64,000 bases of DNA from Parabacteroides johnsonii DSM 18315 (GTDB taxonomy: Bacteria; Bacteroidota; Bacteroidia; Bacteroidales; Tannerellaceae): positions 3,844,001-3,908,000 of the forward strand of contig NZ_CP102285.1 of the NCBI RefSeq assembly GCF_025151045.1, read 5' to 3'. Below the pieces are notes generated by a model. The model was not told the origin of the DNA and did no database searches. It saw only the letters and a program-made list of their open reading frames with translations. Below are positions 33,939-43,700 of this stretch, piece after piece; position 1 is the first letter of the stretch, and each line of letters starts with the position of its first letter. Made by a program: the position numbers and the translations under genes.

Positions 33939-35210
33939 ATGAATATTCTTTTATTAGGCTCAGGCGGCCGCGAACATGCAATAGCCTGGAAGATTGCTCA
34001 AAGCCCGAAAGTGGATCAGTTATTCATTGCTCCCGGTAATGCAGGTACTGCATTGGTAGGTACGAATGTAAATATCAAGGCGGACGATTTCCCTGCTATC
34101 AAGGAATTAGCCTTGGCAAACCATATCGATATGGTGGTGGTAGGCCCGGAAGATCCGTTGGTGAAAGGAGTGTATGACTATTTCAAAAGCGATGCAGCCC
34201 TGGCAGGTATTCCGGTAATAGGCCCTTCGAAAGAGGGAGCGCAACTGGAAGGTAGCAAGGATTTTGCGAAGGCGTTCATGATGCGTCATAACATCCCGAC
34301 AGCCCGTTATAAGAGTATCTCAGCCGGAAATTTAGAAGAAGGATATGCTTTCCTTGAAGAATTGCAGGCTCCCTATGTGTTGAAGGCCGATGGTCTGGCT
34401 GCCGGTAAAGGTGTGTTGATCCTCGACACGCTCGAAGAAGCGAAGAAGGAACTGGGCGATATGCTAGGCGGTATGTTTGGCGATGCCAGCAAGACGGTCG
34501 TGATTGAAGAGTTTCTGGACGGTATCGAATGTTCCGTGTTCGTGATGACGGATGGTGAAAGTTACAAGGTGCTCCCGGTAGCAAAAGACTACAAGCGTAT
34601 CGGCGAAGGCAATACAGGTCTGAATACAGGTGGTATGGGAGCCGTGTCTCCGGTTCCTTTTGCCGACGAGGTGTTTATGCAGAAGGTGGACGAGCGTATT
34701 ATTCGCCCGACGATCGAAGGGTTGAAAGCGGAAAATATCGATTATAAGGGTTTTGTCTTCCTCGGTCTGATCAATGTGAAGGGCGAACCGATGGTGATCG
34801 AATATAATTGTCGTATGGGAGATCCGGAAACAGAAGTCGTCATGTTGCGTATTCAGAGCGACTTGGTTGAACTGTTGGAGGGTGTGGCCGAAGGTAATTT
34901 GGGTAGCCGTACACTGGTGCACGATCCGCGTGCGGCCGTAACGGTTATGTTGGTAAGCGGCGGTTATCCTGAAGCGTATGAAAAAGGAAAGGTTATCAGT
35001 GGCCTGGATAAGGTTTCCGTCGAAAACATCGTTTTTCATGCCGGAACAAAAGCTGACGATGGACAGATCCTGACCAGTGGCGGTCGTGTCATCGCTGTCA
35101 GCTCTTACGGAGCTAACAAGGAAGAAGCTCTTGCCCGATCCTTCGCCGGTGCCAAGCTCATCGATTTCGAAAAGAAATATTTCCGTAGCGATATCGGATT
35201 CGATTTATAA
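33939..35210 (+). CDS. purD: Phosphoribosylamine-glycine ligase
   Basis: This is a 423-residue ATP-grasp enzyme of purine synthesis that joins glycine to phosphoribosylamine. It shows the N-terminal [34 protein letters not shown], the ATP-grasp [16 protein letters not shown] and [26 protein letters not shown], and [14 protein letters not shown]. Full length and standard. The gene is enclosed by two direct copies of a roughly 150-bp palindromic repeat, with no other gene in the interval. No promoter box was found between repeat A and the start. Confidence 0.96.
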   Translation: MNILLLGSGGREHAIAWKIAQSPKVDQLFIAPGNAGTALVGTNVNIKADDFPAIKELALANHIDMVVVGPEDPLVKGVYDYFKSDAALAGIPVIGPSKEGAQLEGSKDFAKAFMMRHNIPTARYKSISAGNLEEGYAFLEELQAPYVLKADGLAAGKGVLILDTLEEAKKELGDMLGGMFGDASKTVVIEEFLDGIECSVFVMTDGESYKVLPVAKDYKRIGEGNTGLNTGGMGAVSPVPFADEVFMQKVDERIIRPTIEGLKAENIDYKGFVFLGLINVKGEPMVIEYNCRMGDPETEVVMLRIQSDLVELLEGVAEGNLGSRTLVHDPRAAVTVMLVSGGYPEAYEKGKVISGLDKVSVENIVFHAGTKADDGQILTSGGRVIAVSSYGANKEEALARSFAGAKLIDFEKKYFRSDIGFDL

Positions 35211-35228
35211 ATTGTCGTTATACATGAT

Positions 35229-35376
35229 GATGAGGGTGTGTCAGATCTCGGTATTCATGGAATGCAGACAACGTAGACGAGTGCAGATATTATTAATTAT
35301 CGACAAAATAAATCTGTGTCCGTCTGTGTATTCTGAGTCATCTGCGTCCGGTAATATCAATTTGACACACCCTCAT
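35229..35376. repeat. ACGCAGA palindromic element, copy B (right of purD)
   Basis: This 148-bp relative of copy A is bounded by GATGAGGGTGTGTCAGAT and ATTTGACACACCCTCAT. Shared interior blocks include CTCGGTATTCATGG, GCAGATATTATTAATTATC and GTAATATCAATTTGACACAC. It begins 18 bp after the purD stop and ends 11 bp before the next gene. Confidence 0.88.
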
Positions 35377-35387
35377 AACGATTAAAA

Positions 35388-36401
35388 ATGAGAGTAGCTT
35401 ATAATAAATACAGCCGTCGATTCGACTTTTCTGCTCTACCGACATTCGTGCCGGTTTTATTGGCGTGTATCGTCTGTTGGATGGTCAGTTATTTGTATTC
35501 CGTGGGCTATCCTGTTTACGGCGAGGTTTCGGCTACTCCCCTCTGGAATACGATTTGCCAGGCATTGCCAGGTAAAGAATTTACCTATATCATCGGGATG
35601 GTGTTGATGTTCGGAGGAGCTTTCCTGTTGCATCGTGCGAACTATGTGTTGGTGTTAATACGGGAGAAAACGATGTTGCCTTTCCTTTTTTATGTCCTGT
35701 TCATCAGTACGAATCCCGACTTCTTTCCTTTGAAATCGACTTCGGTCGGTGTTTTCTGCCTGATCCTGGCGATTTACCAGTTGTTCACTGCCTATCATGA
35801 CCCCGAAGCGAGAGAGAAGGCCTACAGTGCCGCCCTGCTGATCGGTATCGGTAGTCTGCTTTGGGTTCATTTGCTCTGGTTTCTGCCGTTGTTTTGGCTG
35901 GGGATGTATAATTTTCGTTCGCTGACTCCCCGTACCTTTATTGCTTCTTTGTTAGGGGTGGCAACGGTATATTGGTTCTTGTTGGGATGGTGTGTCTGGC
36001 AGAAGGATTTTACGCTGTTCAGCGTTCCTTTCTCGACACTTTTCAAGGTGCGCCTCTTGGCGACAGATGGAATAGTGTTGCTGGATTGGATCAGTATCAT
36101 GGCGATTGCTCTGTTGACGGTTGTCGCTTCCCTGAATATCGTCATGCATGATACGGAAGATTCGCTTCGCTCTCGTCAGTTTCTCTCGTTCCTGATTGCG
36201 ATGTCCGTATGGGCATTCAGCCTTTACTTCCTCTATGAACAGGTTTCGGAAGAGTTTCTGGAAACAGCTTGTGTACCTGCCTCTATCCTGATCGCCCATT
36301 TCTTTACGGTGACACGTGGCAAGATCGTGTTTTGGTCGTTTTTTACAATTGTGGCAGTCTTGATTGTCACTCTATTCATTCGCATATGGAATTTCTTATA
36401 G
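35388..36401 (+). CDS. Multi-pass membrane protein of unknown function (possibly DUF6427-like)
   Basis: This 337-residue protein has about eight to ten hydrophobic helices, for example FVPVLLACIVCWMVSYLYSVGYP, LLIGIGSLLWVHLLWFLPLFWLGMY and WSFFTIVAVLIVTLFIRIW. A soluble segment FRSLTPRTFIASLLG lies in the middle. The pattern recalls a Bacteroidota-specific membrane family (possibly DUF6427), but I cannot assign it firmly. Its last 16 bp overlap the next gene, a DedA-like protein, suggesting they are co-translated. Confidence 0.75.
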   Translation: MRVAYNKYSRRFDFSALPTFVPVLLACIVCWMVSYLYSVGYPVYGEVSATPLWNTICQALPGKEFTYIIGMVLMFGGAFLLHRANYVLVLIREKTMLPFLFYVLFISTNPDFFPLKSTSVGVFCLILAIYQLFTAYHDPEAREKAYSAALLIGIGSLLWVHLLWFLPLFWLGMYNFRSLTPRTFIASLLGVATVYWFLLGWCVWQKDFTLFSVPFSTLFKVRLLATDGIVLLDWISIMAIALLTVVASLNIVMHDTEDSLRSRQFLSFLIAMSVWAFSLYFLYEQVSEEFLETACVPASILIAHFFTVTRGKIVFWSFFTIVAVLIVTLFIRIWNFL

Positions 36402-36835
36402 AATACGGATATATTGGTGTGTTCATCGCCTCTTTTTTGGCTGCTACCGTTTTGCCGTTCAGCAGCGAGGTCGTTCTGACTGGCGTGTTGTTGGCGGGAG
36501 CAGCCTATTGGCCCTGTATGATTGCAGCTACGCTGGGTAATTTTCTGGGCGGTATGAGTTGTTATTGGTTGGGTATGCTGGGCAAGGTCGAATGGATAGA
36601 GAAATATCTGAAACTGGATGCTGCCAAATTGCAAAAAGTACAAGATTGGATAAAAGGGAAAGGTTCCTGGATGGGCTTTTTCGTCTTCCTTCCCGGTATA
36701 GGCGATTTTATCGCTGTGGCGCTCGGTTTCCTCCGCGCCAATATCTGGATCGTGGCTATCTCTATGTTTCTCGGAAAGGCGATCCGATATTGGGTGTGGA
36801 TGGAATTTGTTTATAAAGTGCAGGGAATGTTCTGA
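36386..36835 (+). CDS. DedA/YqaA-family small membrane protein
   Basis: This 149-residue SNARE-associated/DedA-type protein (YqaA branch) shows EYGYIGVFIASFLAATVLPFSSEVVLTGVL and TLGNFLGGMSCYWLG near the N-terminus. FVFLPGIGDFIAVALGFLRAN is a re-entrant-loop-like segment. DedA proteins act in lipid-carrier or membrane homeostasis. The ATG at 36386 lies inside the preceding gene. The stop codon ends exactly one base before the stop of the convergent lipoprotein gene, leaving no intergenic DNA. Confidence 0.85.
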   Translation: MEFLIEYGYIGVFIASFLAATVLPFSSEVVLTGVLLAGAAYWPCMIAATLGNFLGGMSCYWLGMLGKVEWIEKYLKLDAAKLQKVQDWIKGKGSWMGFFVFLPGIGDFIAVALGFLRANIWIVAISMFLGKAIRYWVWMEFVYKVQGMF

Positions 36836-37549
36836 TTATTCCACTTTGATATATACTTTCGTAAACACCTCGTTATGTCGGGCAAAAATGGTGTAGTTGC
36901 CTCGTGTATCGATCCATGAGACCCACATGCTTACCTTCAGAACGCCGCCTTCGGTCGAAATATTAAAGATATCTTCCAGGCTGTTGTCGTATTGAAACTC
37001 CGTACCCTTGGGAAATTCATAGACGATTTCATTTTTAGAACCGTTTACCACCGTCCCGATCGTGCTGTCGTAGGCGGGTAGCCCGTCTGCTTCAGGATTG
37101 ATTAAGGCAAACCGGATGACAGCTCCTACCCTTTTCTCTTCTTTCATAATCTCGGATTCGACATGGAACTGATAGTAGTCTCCTGCCAGTGCCAATGCGA
37201 ACTTTCCCGACGGGAATTGCTTCACGGCTTCTTGTTTGAAGGCCTGGTAAAGGTTTCCTGGTGTTACGGCTGCCTGGTAGACCAGGCTGTTGCCGACTTG
37301 GGGCGAAATGACTTTTCCGATCCCTTTCGATGGACCGATCTCGGCGATCAGGCATTCGTTTGTCTGAAAGTTGTTCGCTGCGTTGATATAGATATCCGAA
37401 TTACCCAGGCGGGTCGCCCCATTCTCCACATCGAGCATGTTCAAAGTGGTCGCATTGTTGATTTCCGGCATGGAATCATCATCTGAACAAGAGAAAACCG
37501 GAAGCAGGAATGCCGCCAGCAGAAGCTGAAATAAGAGATTCTTTTTCAT
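36836..37549 (-). CDS. Hypothetical lipoprotein (possibly DUF5036)
   Basis: This is a 237-residue predicted lipoprotein with lipobox VFSC (Cys21) and a DDD acidic stretch after it. The mature part reads as beta-rich (NSDIYINAANNFQTNECLIAEIG, KEEKRVGAVIRFALIN, NYTIFARHNEVFTKVYIKVE). It resembles small Bacteroides lipoproteins that I associate, weakly, with DUF5036. No function can be given. It has its own minus-strand promoter and abuts the convergent DedA gene. Confidence 0.65.
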   Translation of the reverse strand: MKKNLLFQLLLAAFLLPVFSCSDDDSMPEINNATTLNMLDVENGATRLGNSDIYINAANNFQTNECLIAEIGPSKGIGKVISPQVGNSLVYQAAVTPGNLYQAFKQEAVKQFPSGKFALALAGDYYQFHVESEIMKEEKRVGAVIRFALINPEADGLPAYDSTIGTVVNGSKNEIVYEFPKGTEFQYDNSLEDIFNISTEGGVLKVSMWVSWIDTRGNYTIFARHNEVFTKVYIKVE

Positions 37550-37593
37550 TTACATCTTTATTAATAAGTTAGACAATAGGTGAAACACATATA

Positions 37594-37601
37594 CAAAGAT
37601 A
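37594..37601 (-). promoter_or_regulatory. -7 box (TATCTTTG) for lipoprotein gene
   Basis: CAAAGATA on the + strand reads TATCTTTG on the minus strand, 44 nt upstream of the start at 37549. Confidence 0.6.
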
Positions 37602-37661
37602 ATTCTATTTTGTTGAAAAGCGGTCGTTATCCATTATTTTATTGCAAGTGTCATCCGAGCA

Positions 37662-37807
37662 ATGAAGGTGTGTCGAAACTATCCTGTTCCCGCGCTTGAC
37701 GCGGGATCGCATTAAAACCAGCCCTATAAAAATCTGATTGATAAGGTCTGTCCTTTTGCGTCCCCGCATCAAGTGCGGGGACAAGGAGATTTTGACACCC
37801 CCCCCAT
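37662..37807. repeat. Composite palindromic element: GGTGTGTC shell around GTTCCCGCGC element
   Basis: Outer ends ATGAAGGTGTGTCGAAA and TTTTGACACCCCCCCCAT resemble the ends of the purD-flanking elements. Inside, at 37683-37786, are arms CCTGTTCCCGCGCTTGACGC and GCATCAAGTGCGGGGACAAGG-type blocks, each a hairpin, about 45 nt apart. This is the same architecture as the copies inside tatD-like and queG genes. It lies between two minus-strand genes. Confidence 0.85.
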
Positions 37808-37812
37808 AAATC

Positions 37813-39117
37813 TTATTCCGCCAGCCACTTGTTGATTTGCGTCAGTATCTTTTCCTTCATGTCTTCCGGCATGTTGCTGATACGAGCACGGTGGCTACCT
37901 CCGGGCTGGATGTAGACTTGTTCGTTTACCTTACCTTTAAAGATTGGGACGCGGGTGGCGCTCCACGGGTCCACTTCTCCATAGATAAAGATCATCTTCG
38001 GGTCGTTGTCACGGAGGAAATCATGGACTTTATGGTAGAGTTCGGGGCGGTATTCAACTTTGTCGACCAATTCTTTCGGCAGCATGATACGGTTTAAGTA
38101 TCCTTTGCTGCTGTCGATTGTCAGGTATTTGCGCAATGGTTTCGTGTCATAACCGTAGTAACCCAGTTCGCGGGCTGCCTGTACGAAGAAGGAGATATTC
38201 GGTTGATCTTCGGCAAAATAGTCGGGACTACTGATGTCGACCAAATGCTGAAACAGTGTCTGTGTATCGGACGTGAGCGGTGGAATCACACTGGTCGGCG
38301 TACCCCATTGCCAAAGGGCAAACGGGTATTCCAAAACACAATAATCCAATACTTCGGCCATCGGAATACGGAATACCAGCTTTTTGTCCTTACAGAATTT
38401 TTCCAGTATCGGGATGATTTCGTCTTTGTGTTTCAATATTTCAGTCTGGAAGGCTTCGATCTTCCGGCGATCTTTTTTCGTGCCTACTTTGCGGAGGAAC
38501 GGTTCGTGGCGTCCGTCCTCCACGCCCCTGTTCAAGGGAGCTACATAGGGGACGGAGAAATCTACGTCGTCCGGGAACCAGGCACGATACAGGCAGGTGG
38601 TCTGTCCGCCTTTGCTGATGCCGGTGCTGACCCATTTGCCGGTGTACAGCCTTCGGAATGTCTGGTTGACGTTGTGCAAGTCGTAGGCTGAATTCTCTGC
38701 CGTCAGATATTCCCAATTGCAGGGGGTCGGGGTGGACTCGAGGAAATAACGATATTCTACGAATACCATGTTGGCATCGAGCAGCTTCGACAGTTCTTCC
38801 TGATAACGTGGGTTCAAGGCATACGCCGCGCCATATCCTTCCGTGACCAATATGGTCGGACGGTCGAAACCGACGTGGGCGACAATTACGCGTTGTGTAA
38901 ATGTTCCGGCTGCCGGGTTCTTATGGTCGACAGGCTGTGTGATGCGTACGAGGTATTTCTCGGCATAATGGTCCGATTCCAACTTCTCTATGCCGCTGAC
39001 TCCTTTCAGTCCTTCTAATTTCTTTTGTAATTCCTGTGCATTACCTGCAAATGCGACTGTTAGCATCAACAGGAATGCGACGAGACATGGGGGTAGGGTT
39101 TTCAATGTCCTTCTCAT
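37813..39117 (-). CDS. S37-family (PS-10 tripeptidyl) secreted serine peptidase
   Basis: This 434-residue alpha/beta-hydrolase-fold peptidase has a Sec signal (…VAFAGNAQ). Family marks are YLVRITQPVDHKNPAAGTFTQRVIVAH and MVFVEYRYFLESTPTPCNW. The nucleophile elbow is STGISKGGQTT, with FIYGEVDPWSA and the C-terminal GGSHRARI carrying the probable Asp and His. S37 enzymes release tripeptides from N-termini. It is the last gene of a minus-strand run and starts 4 nt after the queG stop. Confidence 0.87.
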   Translation of the reverse strand: MRRTLKTLPPCLVAFLLMLTVAFAGNAQELQKKLEGLKGVSGIEKLESDHYAEKYLVRITQPVDHKNPAAGTFTQRVIVAHVGFDRPTILVTEGYGAAYALNPRYQEELSKLLDANMVFVEYRYFLESTPTPCNWEYLTAENSAYDLHNVNQTFRRLYTGKWVSTGISKGGQTTCLYRAWFPDDVDFSVPYVAPLNRGVEDGRHEPFLRKVGTKKDRRKIEAFQTEILKHKDEIIPILEKFCKDKKLVFRIPMAEVLDYCVLEYPFALWQWGTPTSVIPPLTSDTQTLFQHLVDISSPDYFAEDQPNISFFVQAARELGYYGYDTKPLRKYLTIDSSKGYLNRIMLPKELVDKVEYRPELYHKVHDFLRDNDPKMIFIYGEVDPWSATRVPIFKGKVNEQVYIQPGGSHRARISNMPEDMKEKILTQINKWLAE

Positions 39118-39121
39118 GGTA

Positions 39122-40141
39122 TTAATCTTTTAAGTTATGTATGTTTCGTATTAATCCTTCGTATTTGGCTCTTTTGACCGCTGATTTAGCAAATATACGA
39201 TTATATTCTTCACGGGAAAAGACCTTTAGATCCTCTTTTCGAAGAGAAAGCAAAGCCGGTTTCGGACGGAATGCCTCTATCCGAGTCGGGCGGGCGAAAC
39301 GGTTCCAAGGGCAGACCTCCTGGCAGGTGTCGCAACCGTAAAGGCGGCTGCCGAGGCGAACGGCTTGTTCGGCAGGGATTTCTCCGCGGTTTTCGATGGT
39401 GAGATAGGAGAGGCATTTTCGGGCGTTCAGATGGCATGGACCTTCCAGTGCTCCTGTCGGGCAGGCTTCCAGGCAACGGCTGCAACTGCCGCAACGGTTC
39501 TTCTGTGGTGTGTCGTAATGATCCGCCTCGAGGGTAGTGACGATTTCTCCCAAGAAAAAGAAAGAACCTTTTCCGGGAATAATCAGGTTCGTGTTCTTCC
39601 CGATCCAGCCCAGTCCGGCTTTCCAGGCCCAATAGCGTTCGAGGATGGGAGCGGAGTCGGTGAAAAAGCGGGCGGCTGTTACGTCTGCCTGTCCCGTTCC
39701 CGCGCCCCGCGCCGGATCGCAAAAGAACTGCCCGTTGCGATCCATACCTTTCCCGCCCTGTTCCCGCGCGGAGCGCGGGAACAGGGCGGTCCATAGCTCG
39801 CTCAACATCTCTTTGACGACGAGATGGTAATCCTTCCCGTAGGCGTAATAGGCGATATGGGGTGCCTCGGGTGGAAGTTTCTGCTCCGGATAATAATTCA
39901 ACGCCACAGATATGACTGTCTTGGCTCCTTCTACCAACCTGGCGGGATTAAGCCGTATTTCGCGGTGGTTCTCCATGTACGCCATCCCTGCATGGTTACC
40001 TTCCTTCAGCCATTTGTCAAAAAACAAGGCTTCGCTGTCTGCGGTCGCCACTTGTGCGATCCCGCAGGCATCGAAGCCGATCTCTTTTGCTTTCTCTTTT
40101 ATTTCGGAAGCTGGAAGCATATTAAAACACTTTGAACTCAT
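39122..40141 (-). CDS. queG: Epoxyqueuosine reductase with in-frame palindromic insert
   Basis: This is a 339-residue cobalamin/[4Fe-4S] enzyme for the last step of tRNA queuosine synthesis. Marks are YGKDYH (101-106), DSAPILERYWAWKAGLGWIGKNT (162-184) and two iron-sulfur clusters in CGSCSRCLEACPTGAL and LYGCDTCQEVCPWN. Between DYH and DSAPI there are 55 residues, versus about 27 in the E. coli enzyme as I recall it. The excess (about residues 120-153, PRSAREQGG…CDPARGAGTG) is encoded by a palindromic repeat. Frame and catalytic motifs are intact. The gene overlaps the upstream deacetylase gene by 20 bp. Confidence 0.93.
   Translation of the reverse strand: MSSKCFNMLPASEIKEKAKEIGFDACGIAQVATADSEALFFDKWLKEGNHAGMAYMENHREIRLNPARLVEGAKTVISVALNYYPEQKLPPEAPHIAYYAYGKDYHLVVKEMLSELWTALFPRSAREQGGKGMDRNGQFFCDPARGAGTGQADVTAARFFTDSAPILERYWAWKAGLGWIGKNTNLIIPGKGSFFFLGEIVTTLEADHYDTPQKNRCGSCSRCLEACPTGALEGPCHLNARKCLSYLTIENRGEIPAEQAVRLGSRLYGCDTCQEVCPWNRFARPTRIEAFRPKPALLSLRKEDLKVFSREEYNRIFAKSAVKRAKYEGLIRNIHNLKD
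39691..39789. repeat. GTTCCCGCGC palindromic element inside queG
   Basis: The element contains a perfect 17-bp hairpin with a 3-nt loop (39753-39769 / 39773-39789), a GGATCGC/GCGATCC pair (39714-39720 / 39737-39743), and a degenerate second arm GTTCCCGCGCC at 39695-39705. The encoded end CDPARGAGTG is nearly the same as CDPASSAGTG from the tatD-like copy, in the same reading frame of the arm. Confidence 0.88.
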
Positions 40142-40730
40142 ACCCTTGTTCCTGTAGCCATTCGATGGCTCGGGGCATTGCTTCGCGCATATTGCGTTCG
40201 GCTTTCAGCGAGTCGTGAAAGACGATTACGGAACCGTTGCGGGTATAGTTCTTCACCACGTTGAAGACACCGTTCGGTGTCATGTGCGGACTATAATCGC
40301 GTGTCACCACGTCCCACATGATGATCCGGTAATGCCTCCGCAGCCATACCACCTGTGGGAAACGCATGTGTCCGTGAGGTGGACGGAACAAGTCGCTTTT
40401 TATATATTCGGCAGCCTTTTCCACATTTGCCAGATAGTTCTTGGTCCAGAAGCGGATGCCTTGAATATGGTTGAAAGTATGGTTGCCCACACGATGCCCC
40501 CGGTCCAGTACCATCTGGTAGATGTCCGGATGTTTGCGGACATTGTCTCCGACACAGAAGAAGGTTGCCTTCACACCATATTTGTCTAATATATCCAATA
40601 CCCAAGGGGTAACCTCGGGGATCGGGCCGTCGTCGAAGGTGAGATATACACACTTCTTCTTTGCCGGAATCCGCCAGGTTACCCCCGGAAACAGGGCCCT
40701 GTAAAACCAGGGCGGTTGCTCTATAAACAT
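40122..40730 (-). CDS. Polysaccharide deacetylase family protein (NodB homology)
   Basis: This is a 202-residue carbohydrate esterase 4-type domain. The metal and catalytic motifs are YLTFDDGPIPEVTP (motif 1), HTFNHIQG (motif 2) and FRPPHGH (motif 3), with VIVFHDS near the end. There is no clear signal peptide, so it may be cytoplasmic or membrane-peripheral. Substrates in the family are N-acetylated glycans or peptidoglycan. It starts 2 nt after the DUF2723 gene and overlaps queG. Confidence 0.9.
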   Translation of the reverse strand: MFIEQPPWFYRALFPGVTWRIPAKKKCVYLTFDDGPIPEVTPWVLDILDKYGVKATFFCVGDNVRKHPDIYQMVLDRGHRVGNHTFNHIQGIRFWTKNYLANVEKAAEYIKSDLFRPPHGHMRFPQVVWLRRHYRIIMWDVVTRDYSPHMTPNGVFNVVKNYTRNGSVIVFHDSLKAERNMREAMPRAIEWLQEQGYEFKVF

Positions 40731-40732
40731 AT

Positions 40733-43700
40733 TTATTCTCTGCGTCCTGCCGATTCGTAAGCCATACGGTAGTTGTCAAACTCTTCCTGGTATTTCTTGT
40801 TGAATTCGGGGTTGTAATGTTTGTTGATTAACAATACTTGATTCAAAACCTGCATGTCTTGTAACAGTTCTGTTTCCACGGATGACAACTGCATCGGGTT
40901 CAAGCGGAAATACCAGTTTATGTTACGCATCATGTTATCGGCAATACCTGTGAATATTTCCGCTGCTTTTTCTTTCTGGCCCAGTACGTAATATAATTCG
41001 CCGGTTGAAAGAGCCGTGTAGTCGAGCGGGACATTTTCCGGCGGCAACACCTGCATACATTTGTCCAGGACTTCCAAAGCCTTGTCGTTCTTGCCTTCTT
41101 TCACCAATGCTTCTGCCAGTTTGTTAAACAACATCATGCGGTAGCTCTTACACATGCGCATTACATTTTCGTCGATGTAAACACCCGGTTTATCCACGCC
41201 GCCCCATTTGAATTTGTTCATCACGTTGTCATACATTTTGTCGGTGTTGACAGCCTTGTTGGCATTTTTCGGAACGACTTGATAAGCGAGACCGGTCTGT
41301 TCGAAGTAACCGTCCAGATTGACGAACTGATCCGGGCTGACCGTGATCGCGTAGTACATAGGACGTTCGAAATTGTTGGTCTGCAACATGTCGAGGATCG
41401 TCAGTTCTTGTTTACCCAGTGCATTCTTTCCGGCGAGGTTGATCATCATCTGGTCTACCATGCCGTCTGTCTTGCCGCCTAAGATTTTGGCTCCGGCGAT
41501 GGAATCGACTTTGTAGTACAGTTTGTCGGCCGGGATATAATCGAGTTCCTGGTTAATACCCGGAATCTTCTTGAACTTAGGATCATCGCTGCGGACAAAG
41601 TTCAAGGCCGTGTTCAGGTCGATCGAATCTTTTGTCAGCGGGAATACATAAGCTGCATCGCGGGTTCCTTGTATATACTGGTCGCGTGTCCAGGTGATAG
41701 GCAGCGGAGCGGACTCGTAAGCCTGTTTCTTCATCTGGTCGATGTACCAGTCTGTTTGCAGGTAACTGGTGTTACATACGCGGACATCGGTACGGACACC
41801 TTCTACTTCCTGGGCATACCACAAAGGGAATGTGTCGTTATCGCCGTTGGTGAAGATGATGGCGTTCGGCTCACAGGATTCCAGATAGTTAGAACCGAAA
41901 TCACGGCAGACATAGCGGCCTGAACGGTCGTGGTCATCCCAGTTTTGTCCGGCCATCTGAATAGGGATGAACAGGCAGAGCACGGTTGCCACCGATCCGG
42001 CGATGACCGGATTCAGTTTGCCGTATCGTTCCAGTCCCTTTGCCAGTGCCGCGACACCGAATCCGATCCAGATACAGAACGCATAGAACGATCCGGCATA
42101 CGCATAATCTCGTTCACGCGGCTGGTACGGCGTCTGATTCAGGTACAGTACAATAGCCAGACCGGTCATGAAGAACAGGAAGAAGGTCACCCAGAAACTC
42201 TGAATCCCTTTCTGTCCCGAATAAGCCTGGAACAGCAGACCTAATATACCTAACAGCAACGGCAGCATATAGTAAACATTGTGTCCTTTATTGTTCACAA
42301 TATCGAACGGCATATCTTCTTGCGGACCTACCAGGACTTCGTCAATAAACGGAATACCGGTAATCCAGTTGCCGTTCAGCACCTCGCCGTTTCCCTGGAT
42401 GTCGTTCTGACGGCCGGAGAAGTTCCACATGAAGTAGCGCCAGTACATAAAGTTCAACTGGTAAGAGAAGAAAAACCTCAGGTTTTCCGCGAATGTCGGT
42501 TTCATTACGCTCTTCATTTCTCCGCAATAGTTATATTTCACCGGTTGCCCTTTTACCTGCGCCCAATCCTTGTAGGCTTGTACATGGCGCGGGTCGGAAC
42601 TATACATACGCGGGAACAACATGTTCAGCTCGTCGACATATTTGTATTCCTGGTCGGTGCGGGACACATAATAACGGTCTTTTTCGTTTTTGTCCTTCTT
42701 GATCACGCGGCTCCAGGTCGGTTCGCCTTCTGTCGTGACAGGCACGCAACTTCCTCCCTGATTTTCGCGCTGTACTTCCGAGACGTAGGTCTGCCCGTAG
42801 AGGAGCGGAACCTTACCATACTGTTCACGTGCCAGATAGGTACGCAACGTAAAGATATCGCTCGGTGCGTTCTGGTTCATCGGCGTGTCGGCCGTTGCAC
42901 GGATCAGTGTCAGTGCATACGAAGAATAGCCCACAACAACTACCATCAGGCAGACTAAAACCGTATTCAGTGTCTTAATATCCACCTTCTTGCTCCTGAA
43001 TAGGTACAGACTCAATGCAGCAGTCAGAATGACCGCCAACACATAACCGCTACCGATAAACGGAATACCGATCAATACGATCGACAAGATGAAAGCGATT
43101 TTCATGCGTGTCGGATGGATCTCGTCGCGCATGGTTTCCCAGATAGACCAGATCAATACGCCTGCCACAATGATCACATAAGCAAATACTCCGGAATTGT
43201 AAGGCATGCCTAATACATTGACAAACAACAGTTCGAAATAGCCGCAAACCTCGACCAGCCCCTGTACGACACCATACATCATCAGCGCAACGATAGCGAA
43301 GGAAACGAGCAGGGCAACCAATGTACCTTTCATCGTAGGATTCGGGAATTTCTTATAGTAATATACCAGCACGATAGCCGGAATACACAGCAAGTTCAGC
43401 AAGTGGACACCGATACTCAACCCCATCAGATAAGCGATCAGTACGATCCAGCGGTCTGCATGCGGTTTGTCGTAGGTAGCCTCCCACTTCAGAATCAGCC
43501 AGAAAACAACGGCTGTAAAGAGTGATGAATAGGCATACACTTCCCCTTCCACGGCACTGAACCAGAACGTATCACTGAATGTATAAGCCAGTGCTCCGAC
43601 CAGACCGCTACCCATAATGGTAATCATCTGGCCTAAAGATGCTTCTTCTCCATCTTTCACAATAATCTTGCGTGCAAGATGGGTGATACTCCAGAAAAGG

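Noticed and set aside
33768-35376. purD as cargo of a transposon
   Set aside because: The flanking elements are direct, not inverted, copies, encode no transposase, and purD looks native. Kept only as a repeat observation.
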